A DNA stretch of 64,000 nucleotides. Origin: Glaciimonas soli (GTDB taxonomy: Bacteria; Pseudomonadota; Gammaproteobacteria; Burkholderiales; Burkholderiaceae_D). Of this stretch, positions 35,404-45,362 are shown in pieces (within the stretch, counting starts at the first letter, position 1; every line of letters starts with the position of its first letter). The notes beneath the pieces were generated by a model that saw nothing but the letters and a program-made list of their open reading frames with translations, ran no database searches and had not been told where the DNA came from. Location of the stretch: NCBI RefSeq assembly GCF_009497155.1, contig NZ_WINI01000004.1:62001-126000 (forward strand). Reading direction: 5' to 3'. A program made the position numbers and the translations under genes.

Positions 35404-37683
35404 TCAGAATGTCGTGCCAAGATTTAGAGTAAACGTGCGGCCCGACGTTGGCACGGCGCGTGTTGTACCGAAGTACGACGAATAATTCTGGTGATCGGTC
35501 AGGTTATAAGCATTCAGCGAAATGCGGTATTTGTCCAGCTTGTACGCGACCATTGCATTGACAGCCAGCGTGTTCGGAATCTGTCCGGTATTGGCCGAAT
35601 CAACCCAATAAGAGGACGCGTATTGAACACCGCCGCCCACGGTCACCCGACCCGGTAAAGGCAACAAACTACGGGGAACGTCATAGCTGGTCCAGACGGA
35701 AAGATTATTCCGCGGAACACCCGGTGCTGTTTTACCGATAGAGGATGCTGTGCTGGAATAGGTTACGGTGCCATCGAGATAGGCGTAAGCCAGATTGACG
35801 GTCCAATTGCTGCTGATACGACCCGTCAATCCCAACTCAGTACCGCGGATACGGTAGGCTTCGCCGCTATCGGAAAAGCCAGCTGCCACCATACCGGTAT
35901 CAGGATCGATCGTATAGGAGTTGGATTTCTTGATCTGGAATATCGCGCCTGTCACACCCAGACGCTTGTTCAGGAAGTCCAGCTTGGCACCGGCTTCAAT
36001 ACTGTCAGAGCGCTCAGGCTCATTGCTGACACCATCTTTCGGCACTTCAGATTGAACCCCGCCAACCGCGACGGAAATATCCGTCCCGATCGGGCGGTAC
36101 GTGCGTGAGAAAGAAGTGTAGAGCATCGTGTCTTGATTCGGCTCCCAGATTCCGCTCAAGGACGGACTCAGCTTCTTCGAATCGGCCGAGCCGCCAATCG
36201 AAGACGCGTTGGTCGAATATTCACTACGGAAATAATCCCAACGCAAAGCACCTAACAACGAGAACTGTTGCGTCAGCCATAAACGATCATTGGCAAAAAC
36301 GCCGACATCGGAAGCGCTCGATTCACGGGTGGTTGCGCCATAGGCAACCGATGCACCCGGGGTCATGTCGTAGGTCGGGTTGACGATGTTCTGGTTATTG
36401 ACGCGGCCAGTCCAGGTGCCTTGATCGCGATGGTCTTTCTGATAATTCATGTCCAGGCCGACCATTGCCTTGTTGCGGAATCCACCCAGATCAAAATCGC
36501 CTTTCAGGCTGCTCACATTCTGCACGGCCCATCCGCGTTGCTCATACGCCATCCCGCCACCGGCACCATATGCCAATGGGACATTGCGTCCCGCAAACAA
36601 TTTTTGCAAGTTAGCATAGCTGACACTGGCGGGGTTGGTTGCCGAGAAATCCCGCTCGTAGACGCTCAGGCGCGTATCGTTGTTGATCGTCATGCCATTA
36701 TCAAGCTTCTGGACGAAGGTTGATGTCACCATATGCGTCGTCGATACGTCTTTATCCGTGCTGCGCACATAGGATGTCGAGTCGGAAAACCCAGGAACAT
36801 CATATTCGGTCAACGGTAGATAGATACCATCGGCACCTTGTGCCATTGGTACACCATAATCAGGCTTGCCATCGTTATGTTGATAGGAGTAATTGAGATG
36901 CCATTCGGTGCTGGTATCCAGACCGGTCCCGAAATCAATCGCAAAACCCTGACGATTATCTTTCACATGGTCACGATCGGCCACGTTGCCGCTCTGGTAC
37001 ATGCCGTTGATACGGATGGCATTGGTGTCATTGATACGAATATTGCTGTCGACCGTGGTGCGATAGGTGGATGCCGATGCAAAACTCTGATCGATGCTGG
37101 TACTGTTTTCGAGGCCGGCCTTCTTGGTAGTCTGATTAATGAGACCGCCCACATTGCCGACACCGAAGGCTTCGCCGGAAGGTCCCTTGATGACTTCGAC
37201 GCTGTCCGTATTGAAGCTATCGCGCTTGTAAGCGCCGAAATCGCGCAAGCCATCGACGTAAATATCACCTTTGGCAGACATACCCCGAATCCGGAACTGA
37301 TCACCATTCTGACCGCCATTACCTTCGCCGGTCGACATCGTGATACCCGGCACATTCTTCAATACCTGCTCCAGCGACGTTGCACGTTGCTGTTCAATCA
37401 TCTCTTGTGAAATCACATTGATGACTTGCGGCGTTTCTTTGACCGTTCCCGGCATGCGGGCGATACCGGTGGTTGCCTGATTGGCATTCTCGGCCTTTTC
37501 CGTCACCGTAACCATAGGAAGAGATGTCAATGCATTGGGTGACTTTTTAGCGTCTTCCTCTGCGTCTGTTTTCGTCTGTGCTTGTACCATCAACGGCATT
37601 GAAGACATGGCGACGGCGAATCCGGCTGTTGCTGCTCCCGAAGCTACTACCCGAATTGCATCCGATATAACGTTTTTTTTCAT
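35404..37683 (-). CDS. TonB-dependent siderophore receptor (Fiu/PiuA-like)
   Basis: A 759-residue outer-membrane receptor: signal peptide to about residue 36, a short linker, the plug domain (about 60-190, with TPQVINVISQEMIEQQRA, GEGNGGQNGDQFRIRGM and DSVEVIKGPSGEAFG), and a 22-strand barrel ending TFTLNLGTTF. The plug sequence and the piuC neighbour point to the Fiu/PiuA group that takes up ferric catecholates and monomeric DHB derivatives. A 19-bp Fur-box-like palindrome is upstream, so iron-starvation induction is expected. The siderophore itself cannot be read from sequence. Confidence 0.9.
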   Translation of the reverse strand: MKKNVISDAIRVVASGAATAGFAVAMSSMPLMVQAQTKTDAEEDAKKSPNALTSLPMVTVTEKAENANQATTGIARMPGTVKETPQVINVISQEMIEQQRATSLEQVLKNVPGITMSTGEGNGGQNGDQFRIRGMSAKGDIYVDGLRDFGAYKRDSFNTDSVEVIKGPSGEAFGVGNVGGLINQTTKKAGLENSTSIDQSFASASTYRTTVDSNIRINDTNAIRINGMYQSGNVADRDHVKDNRQGFAIDFGTGLDTSTEWHLNYSYQHNDGKPDYGVPMAQGADGIYLPLTEYDVPGFSDSTSYVRSTDKDVSTTHMVTSTFVQKLDNGMTINNDTRLSVYERDFSATNPASVSYANLQKLFAGRNVPLAYGAGGGMAYEQRGWAVQNVSSLKGDFDLGGFRNKAMVGLDMNYQKDHRDQGTWTGRVNNQNIVNPTYDMTPGASVAYGATTRESSASDVGVFANDRLWLTQQFSLLGALRWDYFRSEYSTNASSIGGSADSKKLSPSLSGIWEPNQDTMLYTSFSRTYRPIGTDISVAVGGVQSEVPKDGVSNEPERSDSIEAGAKLDFLNKRLGVTGAIFQIKKSNSYTIDPDTGMVAAGFSDSGEAYRIRGTELGLTGRISSNWTVNLAYAYLDGTVTYSSTASSIGKTAPGVPRNNLSVWTSYDVPRSLLPLPGRVTVGGGVQYASSYWVDSANTGQIPNTLAVNAMVAYKLDKYRISLNAYNLTDHQNYSSYFGTTRAVPTSGRTFTLNLGTTF

Positions 37684-38185
37684 CGATTACTTTCTAGTTA
37701 TTGCGTTGTAAATTGGCTTGTGAATTGCGTGGTCAATGGCGCTGCCAGTCACGGCGCTCTCATTGAAATTCGTCTGTGGATGACTGCTTCAGGAGCAAGG
37801 AAACGAAGAGGGATAGCAATACTTCACGATCAGAGACTGATCCTTCCCTCGCCATTTCGGACAACATCTCCTTGCGGGTTTTGCGCGCCTTAACTGGCGT
37901 CATAAAAATTTGTCAGCAATTTCCTACGAATACAAATGCAAATCAGAATGATTCTTATTATTACATAATGTAACCGGAATTTACAATTCTCCAACATATT
38001 TTTTGCGCGCCGCCATTGACTTCCAAGGCAAATTGATAGTTTCCAAAAAGAATCAATGCGGTGGAGCGGTCTTCACATAGACATTGGTGACTTCGAGTCA
38101 AGAATGTAATGTCACGACAACGGTTTTTCTTCGCTAGTGAAAGACCCATACTGCGAGGCCTCTTTACCAATTCAGGAAGAAAATC
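37684..38185. other. 502-bp intergenic region with the Fur-box candidate
   Basis: Gap between the divergent siderophore receptor and MFS genes. It holds the 19-bp dyad at 37941-37959. A 65-codon plus-strand frame at 37776-37973 has no ribosome site, unremarkable composition and overlaps the operator, so I do not call it. Apart from an AT-rich stretch around 37930-37990 nothing else stands out. Confidence 0.5.
37941..37959. promoter_or_regulatory. Fur-box-like palindrome
   Basis: AATCAGAATGATTCTTATT is a 19-bp dyad (AAT-C-AGAAT-G-ATTCT-T-ATT) with one mismatched pair around a central G, the length and symmetry of a classical Fur box. It is 258 bp upstream of the siderophore receptor start and about 227 bp before the MFS gene, so control of the receptor is the likelier role. 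Confidence 0.6.
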
Positions 38186-39391
38186 ATGCCTCTCGCACTA
38201 TGGGCACTGACACTCAGTGCTTTCGCAATCGGGACTACAGAATTCGTTATTGTCGGCCTCATTCCAACTATTGCCGACAGTCTCGCGATTTCTGTTCCCT
38301 CTGCCGGTTTGCTGGTCAGTCTCTATGCCTTGGGGGTTGCGATCGGTGCGCCAGTACTGACTGCTTTGACTGGCCGCGTTCCGCGCAAGCAGCTTTTGCT
38401 GGGCTTGATGGCCTTGTTCACAGTCGGCAACCTGGTTGCATGGGCGGCGCCGAGCTACGAAGCGCTGATGGCGGCGCGGGTACTGACGGGGCTAGCGCAT
38501 GGCGTGTTCTTCTCGATCGGTTCGACCATTGCTACTAGCCTGGTACCGAAAGAAAAGGCCGCTAGCGCAATTGCGATTATGTTTACCGGGCTTACCGTAG
38601 CGCTGGTCACGGGTGTGCCGCTCGGTACCTTCATTGGTCAGACTTTTGGCTGGCAGTCGACATTTCTGGCAGTGTCTTTGTTAGGAGTGATCGCATTCAT
38701 TGGCAGCTGGATCCTGGTGCCAAACAATATCGCCAACAGCCAGCCCGCATCTTTGCTGACCCAGGCAGCGGTGCTGAAGAAGCCACGGTTGTTGTTGGTA
38801 TATGCCATTACGGCATTGGGTTACGGCGGCTCCTTTATCGCCTTTACCTACCTGGCGCCAATTTTGCAGGAAATATCCGGATTTTCTGCCTCTACCGTCA
38901 GTCTCGTGATGTTGGTATACGGTGTTTCGGTAGCGTTCGGCAATATCTGGGGCGGCAAGCTGGCAGATAAAAAGGGGCCGATACGCGCATTGCAGATTGT
39001 GTTTGCCATGCTCGCGATCGTCTTGTTTGTATTGACTTTTACCGCTTCTAATCCATGGTTGGCAGTCTTGACCGTGCTGGCATGGGGCGCTTTCGCCTTC
39101 GGCAATGTGCCTGGCTTACAGGTATATGTGGTGCAACAAGCCGAACGTCACGCTCCGCGCGCAATAGATGTCGCATCCGGTTTGAACATCGCCGCGTTCA
39201 ATGTCGGAATCGCGCTCGGTGCCTGGGGCGGCGGGTTGATCGTCAGTCATTTAGGATTGATGGCGACGCCTTGGATCGGTGCTCTGATTGTGCTCGGTGC
39301 GCTCGGGCTGACAACACTTGCTGGCCGCTTGGATCGCGAAGACGGCATCGCCCCTCTTGCCAAAGCATCACGCGCCGTTTCAGCGCATTAA
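38186..39391 (+). CDS. MFS transporter, DHA1/AraJ-like efflux type
   Basis: A 401-residue, 12-segment MFS protein. TTEFVIVGLIPTIADSLAIS near the N-terminus and ALGVAIGAPVLTALTGRVPRK are typical of the AraJ/YdhP/PbuE group, mostly drug, sugar or nucleoside efflux proteins. AGGAAG just before the ATG fixes the start. It is divergent from the siderophore receptor across the Fur-box region, so siderophore or metabolite export is possible but not shown. Confidence 0.85.
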   Translation: MPLALWALTLSAFAIGTTEFVIVGLIPTIADSLAISVPSAGLLVSLYALGVAIGAPVLTALTGRVPRKQLLLGLMALFTVGNLVAWAAPSYEALMAARVLTGLAHGVFFSIGSTIATSLVPKEKAASAIAIMFTGLTVALVTGVPLGTFIGQTFGWQSTFLAVSLLGVIAFIGSWILVPNNIANSQPASLLTQAAVLKKPRLLLVYAITALGYGGSFIAFTYLAPILQEISGFSASTVSLVMLVYGVSVAFGNIWGGKLADKKGPIRALQIVFAMLAIVLFVLTFTASNPWLAVLTVLAWGAFAFGNVPGLQVYVVQQAERHAPRAIDVASGLNIAAFNVGIALGAWGGGLIVSHLGLMATPWIGALIVLGALGLTTLAGRLDREDGIAPLAKASRAVSAH

Positions 39392-39405
39392 TTCATCCTT
39401 ATACT

Positions 39406-39433
39406 GATAGCGGAGTGAAACGACTCCGCTATC
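39406..39433 (+). terminator. hairpin after MFS gene
   Basis: A perfect 11-bp stem GATAGCGGAGT / ACTCCGCTATC with a 6-base loop, 14 bp after the stop codon, followed by TTGATCT. The weak T-run makes it a likely but not strong terminator. Confidence 0.6.
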
Positions 39434-39554
39434 TTGATCTGCTCGTCTCCGATTCCCTCTTTCCTTGCCCGCTTACGCAATTGGCGGCCAACGGCCACCA
39501 CTAGCATCTATAGCTTTCGTCAATACATCTCCGTCGAGTCGCCACTCTTGCCTT

Positions 39555-39590
39555 AACAAGACACTAAACAAGACACAAAACAAGACACTA
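39555..39590. repeat. three tandem 12-bp repeats upstream of mgtA
   Basis: AACAAGACACTA, AACAAGACACAA, AACAAGACACTA in direct tandem, ending 120 bp before the mgtA start. On the opposite strand this places TTGTTT/TTGTTA hexamers every 12 bp. This could be a direct-repeat binding site of an OmpR/PhoP-like regulator or a neutral tandem expansion. Confidence 0.6.
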
Positions 39591-39710
39591 AAAGCATCAA
39601 TATTTACGACTTTTTTATACGCGAATGTGTAACCTAGCCCGATATTTTTACTTATCCAGTTTTTCGAAATCGGCCGGCTAGCCTGGTCATCGATGTAAGA
39701 GATTCACCAG

Positions 39711-42548
39711 ATGAACATTTCAATACTTCAGGAAGCTTTCAGCGCATTCATCCGCACTCATGGCCTGGAACGCCACTTCCAGCGCCTGGCCGTGTTCGAC
39801 ATCGGCAAACGTAGTGAAGCAGACAATGCCTTGGCTTCGACGTTAACAAAAAAGCTGATTTCCGCATCGAATACGCCGGCCGAGGCGCTGCTGTATTCGC
39901 TTGGCACGCATGCTGACGGCCTGACAGAATTGCAGGTTGCCAGCATACGCGAAGAGGCAGGATTCAATGAGGTTGGACAAGCGAAAATTTTGCGTTGGTG
40001 GATGCACCTGTGGCATTGCTATAAGAACCCTTTCAGTTTGCTGCTCACGGTGCTGGCAACGATCTCCTACTTCACCGATGATGCCAAAGGTGCCATCGTC
40101 ATCGGTTCCATGGTGGCGCTTGGGACGCTGATCAGGTTCATGCAGGAATCACGCTCCAACAAGGCTGCGGAAAAACTGAAAGCGATGGTCAGCAACACCG
40201 CCACGGTTCTGCGCCGCAGCGTCACAGAAGACGTATTGGGGACAACCCGCGAGTATTTCAGTCTTCCTGAGCAACGCCATCAGTTGCACAAGATTGAGAT
40301 TCCGATCAACCTGTTGGTCCCCGGCGACATCATCGCGCTGTCAGCAGGTGACATGATCCCGGCTGACGTGCGCCTTTTGACCGCCAAACATTTATTTGTC
40401 AGTCAGGCCGCGATGACCGGCGAATCCCTCCCGGTCGAGAAATTTACGCAACAAACGGTCGAAGACATATCCAACCCGTTGGATCGCGACAACCTGTGCT
40501 TCATGGGTACTAACGTAATCAGCGGTGCTGCCACAGCCGTCATCGTCAGTACCGGCAAGAACACTTATTTCGGCATGCTGGCTGACCGCGTCTTGAAGAC
40601 TGACCGCTCGCCTACCGCTTTCCAGCGCGGTGTCAATGAAGTCAGCTGGCTCTTGATACGCTTCATGTTGGTGATGGTACCGATGGTACTGATGATCAAC
40701 GGCTTCACCAAGCACGACTGGTGGAGCGCGTCATTGTTTGCGTTGTCGATTGCAGTCGGATTGACGCCGGAAATGCTGCTGATGATAGTCACGGCGACGC
40801 TGGCGAAGGGCGCCATCTACTTGTCCCGCAAAAAGGTCATCGTCAAACGACTCGATGCAATCCAGAATTTCGGTGCCATGAACGTGCTGTGTACCGACAA
40901 GACCGGCACTCTCACGCAAGACAAAATTTTCCTGGAGCGGCATACGGATATATTTGGTGTCGCTTCGGACAACGTATTGGATTATGCCTACCTCAACAGT
41001 TATCACCAGACCGGACTAAAGAATCTGCTGGATGTCGCGGTGCTGGAACATGTTGAATTGCAAAGCAAACTGAACGTCGCCAGCTGCTTTCGGAAAATCG
41101 ATGAAATCCCATTTGATTTTCAGCGACGCCGGATGTCGGTCATCGTCTCTGAGCGTGACGATCGCCATCTCCTGATTTGCAAGGGTGCGGTCGATGAAAT
41201 CCTGTCGGTATGCAGCAACGTCCATATGCACGGCACAACCTCCGCATTGACATCTGAATTACTCGAGCGTATCCGCAAGGTCACGGGCGCCCTCAATGAA
41301 GAAGGATTGCGCGTGGTTGCGGTGGCGGCACGCGAATGCAGGCCGAACACGGAAAGTTACGACGTCAAAGACGAAGCGGAACTGACACTGTTCGGCTATA
41401 TCGCCTTCCTGGACCCTCCGAAGGAATCCACGGCGCCAGCCATCGATGCGTTGCAAAGACATGGCGTCAAGGTCAAAGTCTTAACGGGCGATAACGATAA
41501 AGTGACAGCCAAAGTTTGCCGTGAGGTGGGCCTGGCCTTTGACGCCATATTACTCGGTGCGCAAGTTGAAGCCATGTCCGACGCCGAACTGGCCGTGGCT
41601 GTGGAAAACTATGACATCTTTGCCAAACTCACACCTTTGCACAAGGAGAGAATTGTCAGAGCGCTGCGGCAAGGCGATCACATTGTCGGCTTCCTTGGCG
41701 ACGGTATCAACGATGCTCCGGCATTGCGTGCGGCCGATATTGGCATTTCGGTGGACTCGGCAGTCGATATCGCCAAAGAGGCTGCAGATATCATTTTGCT
41801 GGAGAAAAGCTTGCTGGTGCTTGAACAGGGTGTGATGGAAGGACGCAAAACATTCGCCAATATGTTGAAGTACACAAAAATGTCCGCCAGCTCCAACTTT
41901 GGCAACGTTTTTTCGGTGTTGCTGGCCAGTGTCTTCCTGCCATTTCTGCCGATGCTGCCGCTGCAGCTCCTGGTGCAGAATCTGCTGTACGATTTTTCAC
42001 AAGTAGCGATCCCGCTCGATAACGTAGATCCCGAATCACTGGCAATGCCGCAACGCTGGAACTCTGGAGAAATCGGTCGCTTCATGCTGTTCTTCGGTCC
42101 CATGAGCTCCGTATTCGATATCGCAACGTTCGGGCTGATGTGGTACGTCTTCCGCGCCAATAGTCCTGATACGCAAACGCTGTTTCAATCGGGTTGGTTT
42201 GTTGAAGGCCTGCTGACACAGACGCTGATTGTTCACATGATCAGAACCCGTAAAATTCCGTTCGTGCAAAGTCGCGCGTCCTGGCCATTGCTTGCCACCA
42301 CAGCGACGATCATGGCGGTTGGGATTTTCCTGCCGATGGGGCCGTTCGCAGAGTACTTCAATTTGCAAGCCCTGCCGTTGAGTTATTTCGGTTGGCTGGC
42401 CGCAATTTTACTAGGCTACATGCTGCTGACACAGGCGATGAAGAGTTTTTACGCGCGCCGCTACGGTTGGGATTCTGCCCCACCAAAAAGAATGTTGAGG
42501 CCGCGTAAAATATCAATTGGGTCCGGTGAAGGGGTGATCTCGCAATGA
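39711..42548 (+). CDS. mgtA: magnesium-translocating P-type ATPase
   Basis: A 945-residue P3B-type ATPase that imports Mg2+. The phosphorylated Asp is Asp396 in CTDKTGTLTQDK; the actuator motif MTGESLPVEK and the hinge GDGINDAPALRAADIGISVD are present. Ten membrane segments can be drawn, with VNEVSWLLIRFMLVMVPMVL around segment 3-4 and a C-terminal block ending near residue 920. It is somewhat longer than E. coli MgtA (about 898), mostly at the N-terminus. It is a single-gene unit with a long upstream region carrying tandem repeats, so magnesium-responsive control is likely. Confidence 0.95.
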   Translation: MNISILQEAFSAFIRTHGLERHFQRLAVFDIGKRSEADNALASTLTKKLISASNTPAEALLYSLGTHADGLTELQVASIREEAGFNEVGQAKILRWWMHLWHCYKNPFSLLLTVLATISYFTDDAKGAIVIGSMVALGTLIRFMQESRSNKAAEKLKAMVSNTATVLRRSVTEDVLGTTREYFSLPEQRHQLHKIEIPINLLVPGDIIALSAGDMIPADVRLLTAKHLFVSQAAMTGESLPVEKFTQQTVEDISNPLDRDNLCFMGTNVISGAATAVIVSTGKNTYFGMLADRVLKTDRSPTAFQRGVNEVSWLLIRFMLVMVPMVLMINGFTKHDWWSASLFALSIAVGLTPEMLLMIVTATLAKGAIYLSRKKVIVKRLDAIQNFGAMNVLCTDKTGTLTQDKIFLERHTDIFGVASDNVLDYAYLNSYHQTGLKNLLDVAVLEHVELQSKLNVASCFRKIDEIPFDFQRRRMSVIVSERDDRHLLICKGAVDEILSVCSNVHMHGTTSALTSELLERIRKVTGALNEEGLRVVAVAARECRPNTESYDVKDEAELTLFGYIAFLDPPKESTAPAIDALQRHGVKVKVLTGDNDKVTAKVCREVGLAFDAILLGAQVEAMSDAELAVAVENYDIFAKLTPLHKERIVRALRQGDHIVGFLGDGINDAPALRAADIGISVDSAVDIAKEAADIILLEKSLLVLEQGVMEGRKTFANMLKYTKMSASSNFGNVFSVLLASVFLPFLPMLPLQLLVQNLLYDFSQVAIPLDNVDPESLAMPQRWNSGEIGRFMLFFGPMSSVFDIATFGLMWYVFRANSPDTQTLFQSGWFVEGLLTQTLIVHMIRTRKIPFVQSRASWPLLATTATIMAVGIFLPMGPFAEYFNLQALPLSYFGWLAAILLGYMLLTQAMKSFYARRYGWDSAPPKRMLRPRKISIGSGEGVISQ

Positions 42549-42723
42549 AGCGAATACCTGGGTCAATTTTCGGGACGCGGAAAAACAACTAAAAAGAAAA
42601 GGCATGGCCGCGCTACCGGCCTGCCGCTCGATTTTGCATGTCGATCCAGCTTGCTTCGCACCATGCGCCCATCAGTCGGCAAGGCCTGCCGTAGCGATGA
42701 ACGCGTATAAGGCGACGCAAATA

Positions 42724-44298
42724 CTACTTCACCAGTTGACCGTCACGGCGCTGCCAAATATGCAGTGGATTAGCGTCTTGTACTGCCGCAGGCAACAAAT
42801 CCTGTGGCAGATTTTGATATGACACCGGGCGGAGGAAGCGATAAATCGCGGCGCTGCCGACCGATGTACTGCGGCAGTCCGAGGTCGCCGGGAACGGTCC
42901 ACCGTGTACCATCGCATGGGAAACTTCAACGCCGGTCGGGAAACCGTTTGCCAGAATCCGGCCAACCTTGCGCTCCAGCAGCGGCAACAGGCGGCGCACT
43001 AATGGTTTATCACCGTCATCCATTTGCAAGGTTGCGGTCAACTGCCCTTCCAGATGTTCAGTCACCTGCAACAACTCCGCTTCGTCGTCGCATGCAATCA
43101 TCAACGATACCGGGCCAAATACTTCTGCGCTCAAGTTCGAATTGTTCAGAAAGGCCTTTGCGCTAGTGGTGAACAAAGTAGGCGTTGCCTGACAACCATC
43201 GGCAGCCGCACCATGCCCTAACAGTTTGACATCGGCTTGCTCGGCTAACGTGGCGACACCGCGTTGATACGCCGCATGGATACCGGCAGTCAGCATGGTA
43301 GCCGCGCTGCGCTGCGTGAATTCGTTTCCTGCCAGCTGTCCAAAACGCTCAAAATCAGCACCGGCCAGACCCAAAACGAGTCCCGGATTGGTGCAGAACT
43401 GACCGGCTCCCATGGCAGCTGAATCGACAAAATTCTTGGCGATACTGTCGGCACGTGCCGCTAGTGCTGCTGGTAACAAATAAACCGGATTGATGCTGCT
43501 CATTTCTGCATATACCGGTATCGGCTGTGGCCGGGCCGCAGCCACTTTCACCAGCGCCAAACCTCCCTGACGCGAGCCGGTGAAACCAACTGCCTGAATC
43601 TGTGCGTTTTGCACCAGCATCGTTCCGAGCGCATTGCCAATACCGGTCAACAGCGAAAACACACCTTCCGGCAATTTACTGGCTATCACCGCCTGCTGAA
43701 TCGCACGCCCGACCAACTCCGAAGTTCCGGGATGAGCCGGATGCGCCTTGACTACCACCGGACAACCGGCTGCCAGTGCTGATGCGGTATCGCCGCCGGC
43801 AACTGAAAATGCCAAAGGAAAATTACTGGCGCCAAACACCGCTACCGGACCAATCGCAATATTTCGCAGGCGCAAATCAACGCGTGGCAGCGGTTGGCGC
43901 TCAGGCATCGCCGGATCAATGCGAGCATCATTCCACGAACCTTCGCGCAACACCGTTGCAAACAGATTTAACTGAGTTATGGTGCGACCCCGCTCACCTT
44001 CCAGGCGTGCACGCGGCAAACCGCTTTCAGCCATGGCGCGAACGATCAGTTCATCGCCAATGGCGAGAATGTTTTGGCCTATCTTTTCCAAAAATTGCGC
44101 GCGCACTTCCGGGCTGGTTTCCCGATAGGTATCGAATGCGGCTTGCGCCAGATCACAGGCCCGATCAACTTCGCCCTGACCCGCACTGTAGAAATTCGGT
44201 TCGATCTCCTTCCCTAAGGTCGGGTCGAAGGCAAGAAATGCCGCGCCGTTGTTATTGCTGCAACTGCTGCCGATCAGCGATTGTCCTGTAATAGTCAT
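42724..44298 (-). CDS. lhpG: 2-oxoglutarate semialdehyde dehydrogenase (hydroxyproline pathway)
   Basis: A 524-residue NAD(P)-dependent aldehyde dehydrogenase of the KGSADH type III group, the last step of hydroxyproline breakdown (2,5-dioxopentanoate to 2-oxoglutarate). Catalytic Cys302 is in [10 protein letters not shown] and general-base Glu265 in [29 protein letters not shown] and [14 protein letters not shown] mark the family. It is followed upstream by a GntR regulator and belongs to the cluster that continues at 45.4-52.7 kb. The gene symbol follows the Pseudomonas naming and is by analogy. Confidence 0.88.
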   Translation of the reverse strand: MTITGQSLIGSSCSNNNGAAFLAFDPTLGKEIEPNFYSAGQGEVDRACDLAQAAFDTYRETSPEVRAQFLEKIGQNILAIGDELIVRAMAESGLPRARLEGERGRTITQLNLFATVLREGSWNDARIDPAMPERQPLPRVDLRLRNIAIGPVAVFGASNFPLAFSVAGGDTASALAAGCPVVVKAHPAHPGTSELVGRAIQQAVIASKLPEGVFSLLTGIGNALGTMLVQNAQIQAVGFTGSRQGGLALVKVAAARPQPIPVYAEMSSINPVYLLPAALAARADSIAKNFVDSAAMGAGQFCTNPGLVLGLAGADFERFGQLAGNEFTQRSAATMLTAGIHAAYQRGVATLAEQADVKLLGHGAAADGCQATPTLFTTSAKAFLNNSNLSAEVFGPVSLMIACDDEAELLQVTEHLEGQLTATLQMDDGDKPLVRRLLPLLERKVGRILANGFPTGVEVSHAMVHGGPFPATSDCRSTSVGSAAIYRFLRPVSYQNLPQDLLPAAVQDANPLHIWQRRDGQLVK

Positions 44299-44330
44299 CT
44301 TGTTCTCTTATTCTCTTCGTTGGCATTCGT

Positions 44331-45005
44331 TTAATTATCAATAACTTTGCGCGCAAACAATTCCAGATAGTCGATCAGCGCGTTGGTTCCCTTTGCTGCA
44401 TTCTGTGGATCGCCGTCTGCGACCGAAGAGGCCATCTGCAGATGGCATTTGGCGCCTTCGACGATATCTCCCTCGTGCTGGAAGGCATACCAGAAGCGTC
44501 GGCACTTGATGATCAGCGGAATCACAGCCGTCACAGCCGAGGGGTTGCGACAGGCCGCGTGAATCACATGATCGAGCTCTTGATCCGCTTGCATATAAGC
44601 ACTCAGATCACCCTTTTTAGCTGCCGCCACCATTCGTTTGGCGCAAGCCACTAAATCTTTGCGTTGCTGCGGCGTAGCCAGGCGTGCGGCGCTTTGGGCG
44701 ATCAGTTGATCGAGTACACGGCGCGTTTCGATCAGCGTCAGATGTTCGGCTGCTTCAATGTCACTGACGATCAGACCGCGCCTCGGCATCTGTTTGATCA
44801 AGCCATTCGCGGTCATCCGCAGCAACGCTTCACGCAGAGGAGTACGCCCGTGCCCGGTCATTTCTATCAGCTCGGCTTCAACCACAGGTGCGCCAGGCTG
44901 TATCTGTAGTGTCACGATCAGGTTTTCCAACGTGTCGTACGCAATATCGGCTGCACGCAATTTGGGAGCGGGCAGGATGCGGCGACTTGTTTCAATTTTG
45001 CTCAT
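44331..45005 (-). CDS. GntR-family (FCD) regulator
   Basis: A 224-residue FadR-subfamily regulator. The winged HTH is at about residues 20-85 (EAELIEMTGHGRTPLREALLR, then GLIVSDIEA), followed by an all-helical FCD ligand domain with the metal-site His pattern (DQELDHVIHAACRN). It is encoded 32 bp upstream of the dehydrogenase gene in the same direction and is divergent from the deaminase gene. An 18-bp palindrome in the gap is its candidate operator. It probably senses a hydroxyproline-pathway intermediate. Confidence 0.85.
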   Translation of the reverse strand: MSKIETSRRILPAPKLRAADIAYDTLENLIVTLQIQPGAPVVEAELIEMTGHGRTPLREALLRMTANGLIKQMPRRGLIVSDIEAAEHLTLIETRRVLDQLIAQSAARLATPQQRKDLVACAKRMVAAAKKGDLSAYMQADQELDHVIHAACRNPSAVTAVIPLIIKCRRFWYAFQHEGDIVEGAKCHLQMASSVADGDPQNAAKGTNALIDYLELFARKVIDN

Positions 45006-45362
45006 TACGTTTTACTACCTTTATTTTGATTGCATTACTTGCTGCCTTGGCTAATGCAAGTAGTCCGGTGACATTATCATCAATATCATTAGATTCACGC
45101 CAATGACTTTTTCGCGTCCAGCGATATCATTTATGCCGATTCTATCAAGATTCATGCGCAATTCTGCACAGTATTGGCGGCGTTCATAAATTGCATGGCC
45201 GCCGACTTTTTCGTACGCTTGATTTCCAGTTTGCACCGCTCCGATTGCGCCATTTAAATATATTGCAAATATATTTGCAAGGTATTATTCTCACTACTCA
45301 GCATTATTTTTTTCGACACTGGTGTGTGACATCCGTGTGTTTTTTTCTCAAAGGAGCTGTAA
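45006..45362. other. 357-bp gap between GntR and deaminase genes
   Basis: The region is AT-rich and divergent, so it carries promoters in both directions. The one clear element is the 18-bp palindrome at 45263-45280, followed by AAGGAG at 45351-45356 just before the deaminase start. Small frames here (45051-45236, 45191-45424) lack ribosome sites and look like shadows. Confidence 0.5.
45263..45280. promoter_or_regulatory. 18-bp palindrome, candidate GntR operator
   Basis: TTGCAAATA-TATTTGCAA is perfect and lies 82 bp before the deaminase start, in the divergent gap. FCD-type GntR regulators bind short AT-flanked palindromes of this length next to the genes they control. Confidence 0.65.

Larger units (their letters stand above)
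39392..39710. other. 319-bp intergenic region before mgtA
   Basis: Contains the hairpin of the MFS gene (39406-39433) and three tandem 12-mers (39555-39590). A 149-codon shadow frame overlaps the end of the MFS gene and is not coding by my judgement. The roughly 120 bp nearest mgtA are AT-rich with short GC-rich inverted stretches and could be a leader, but I see no clear riboswitch or leader peptide. Confidence 0.5.

Noticed and set aside
37776-37973. 65-codon frame in the siderophore-receptor gap
   Set aside because: No ribosome site, low-complexity polar composition and overlap with the Fur-box candidate.
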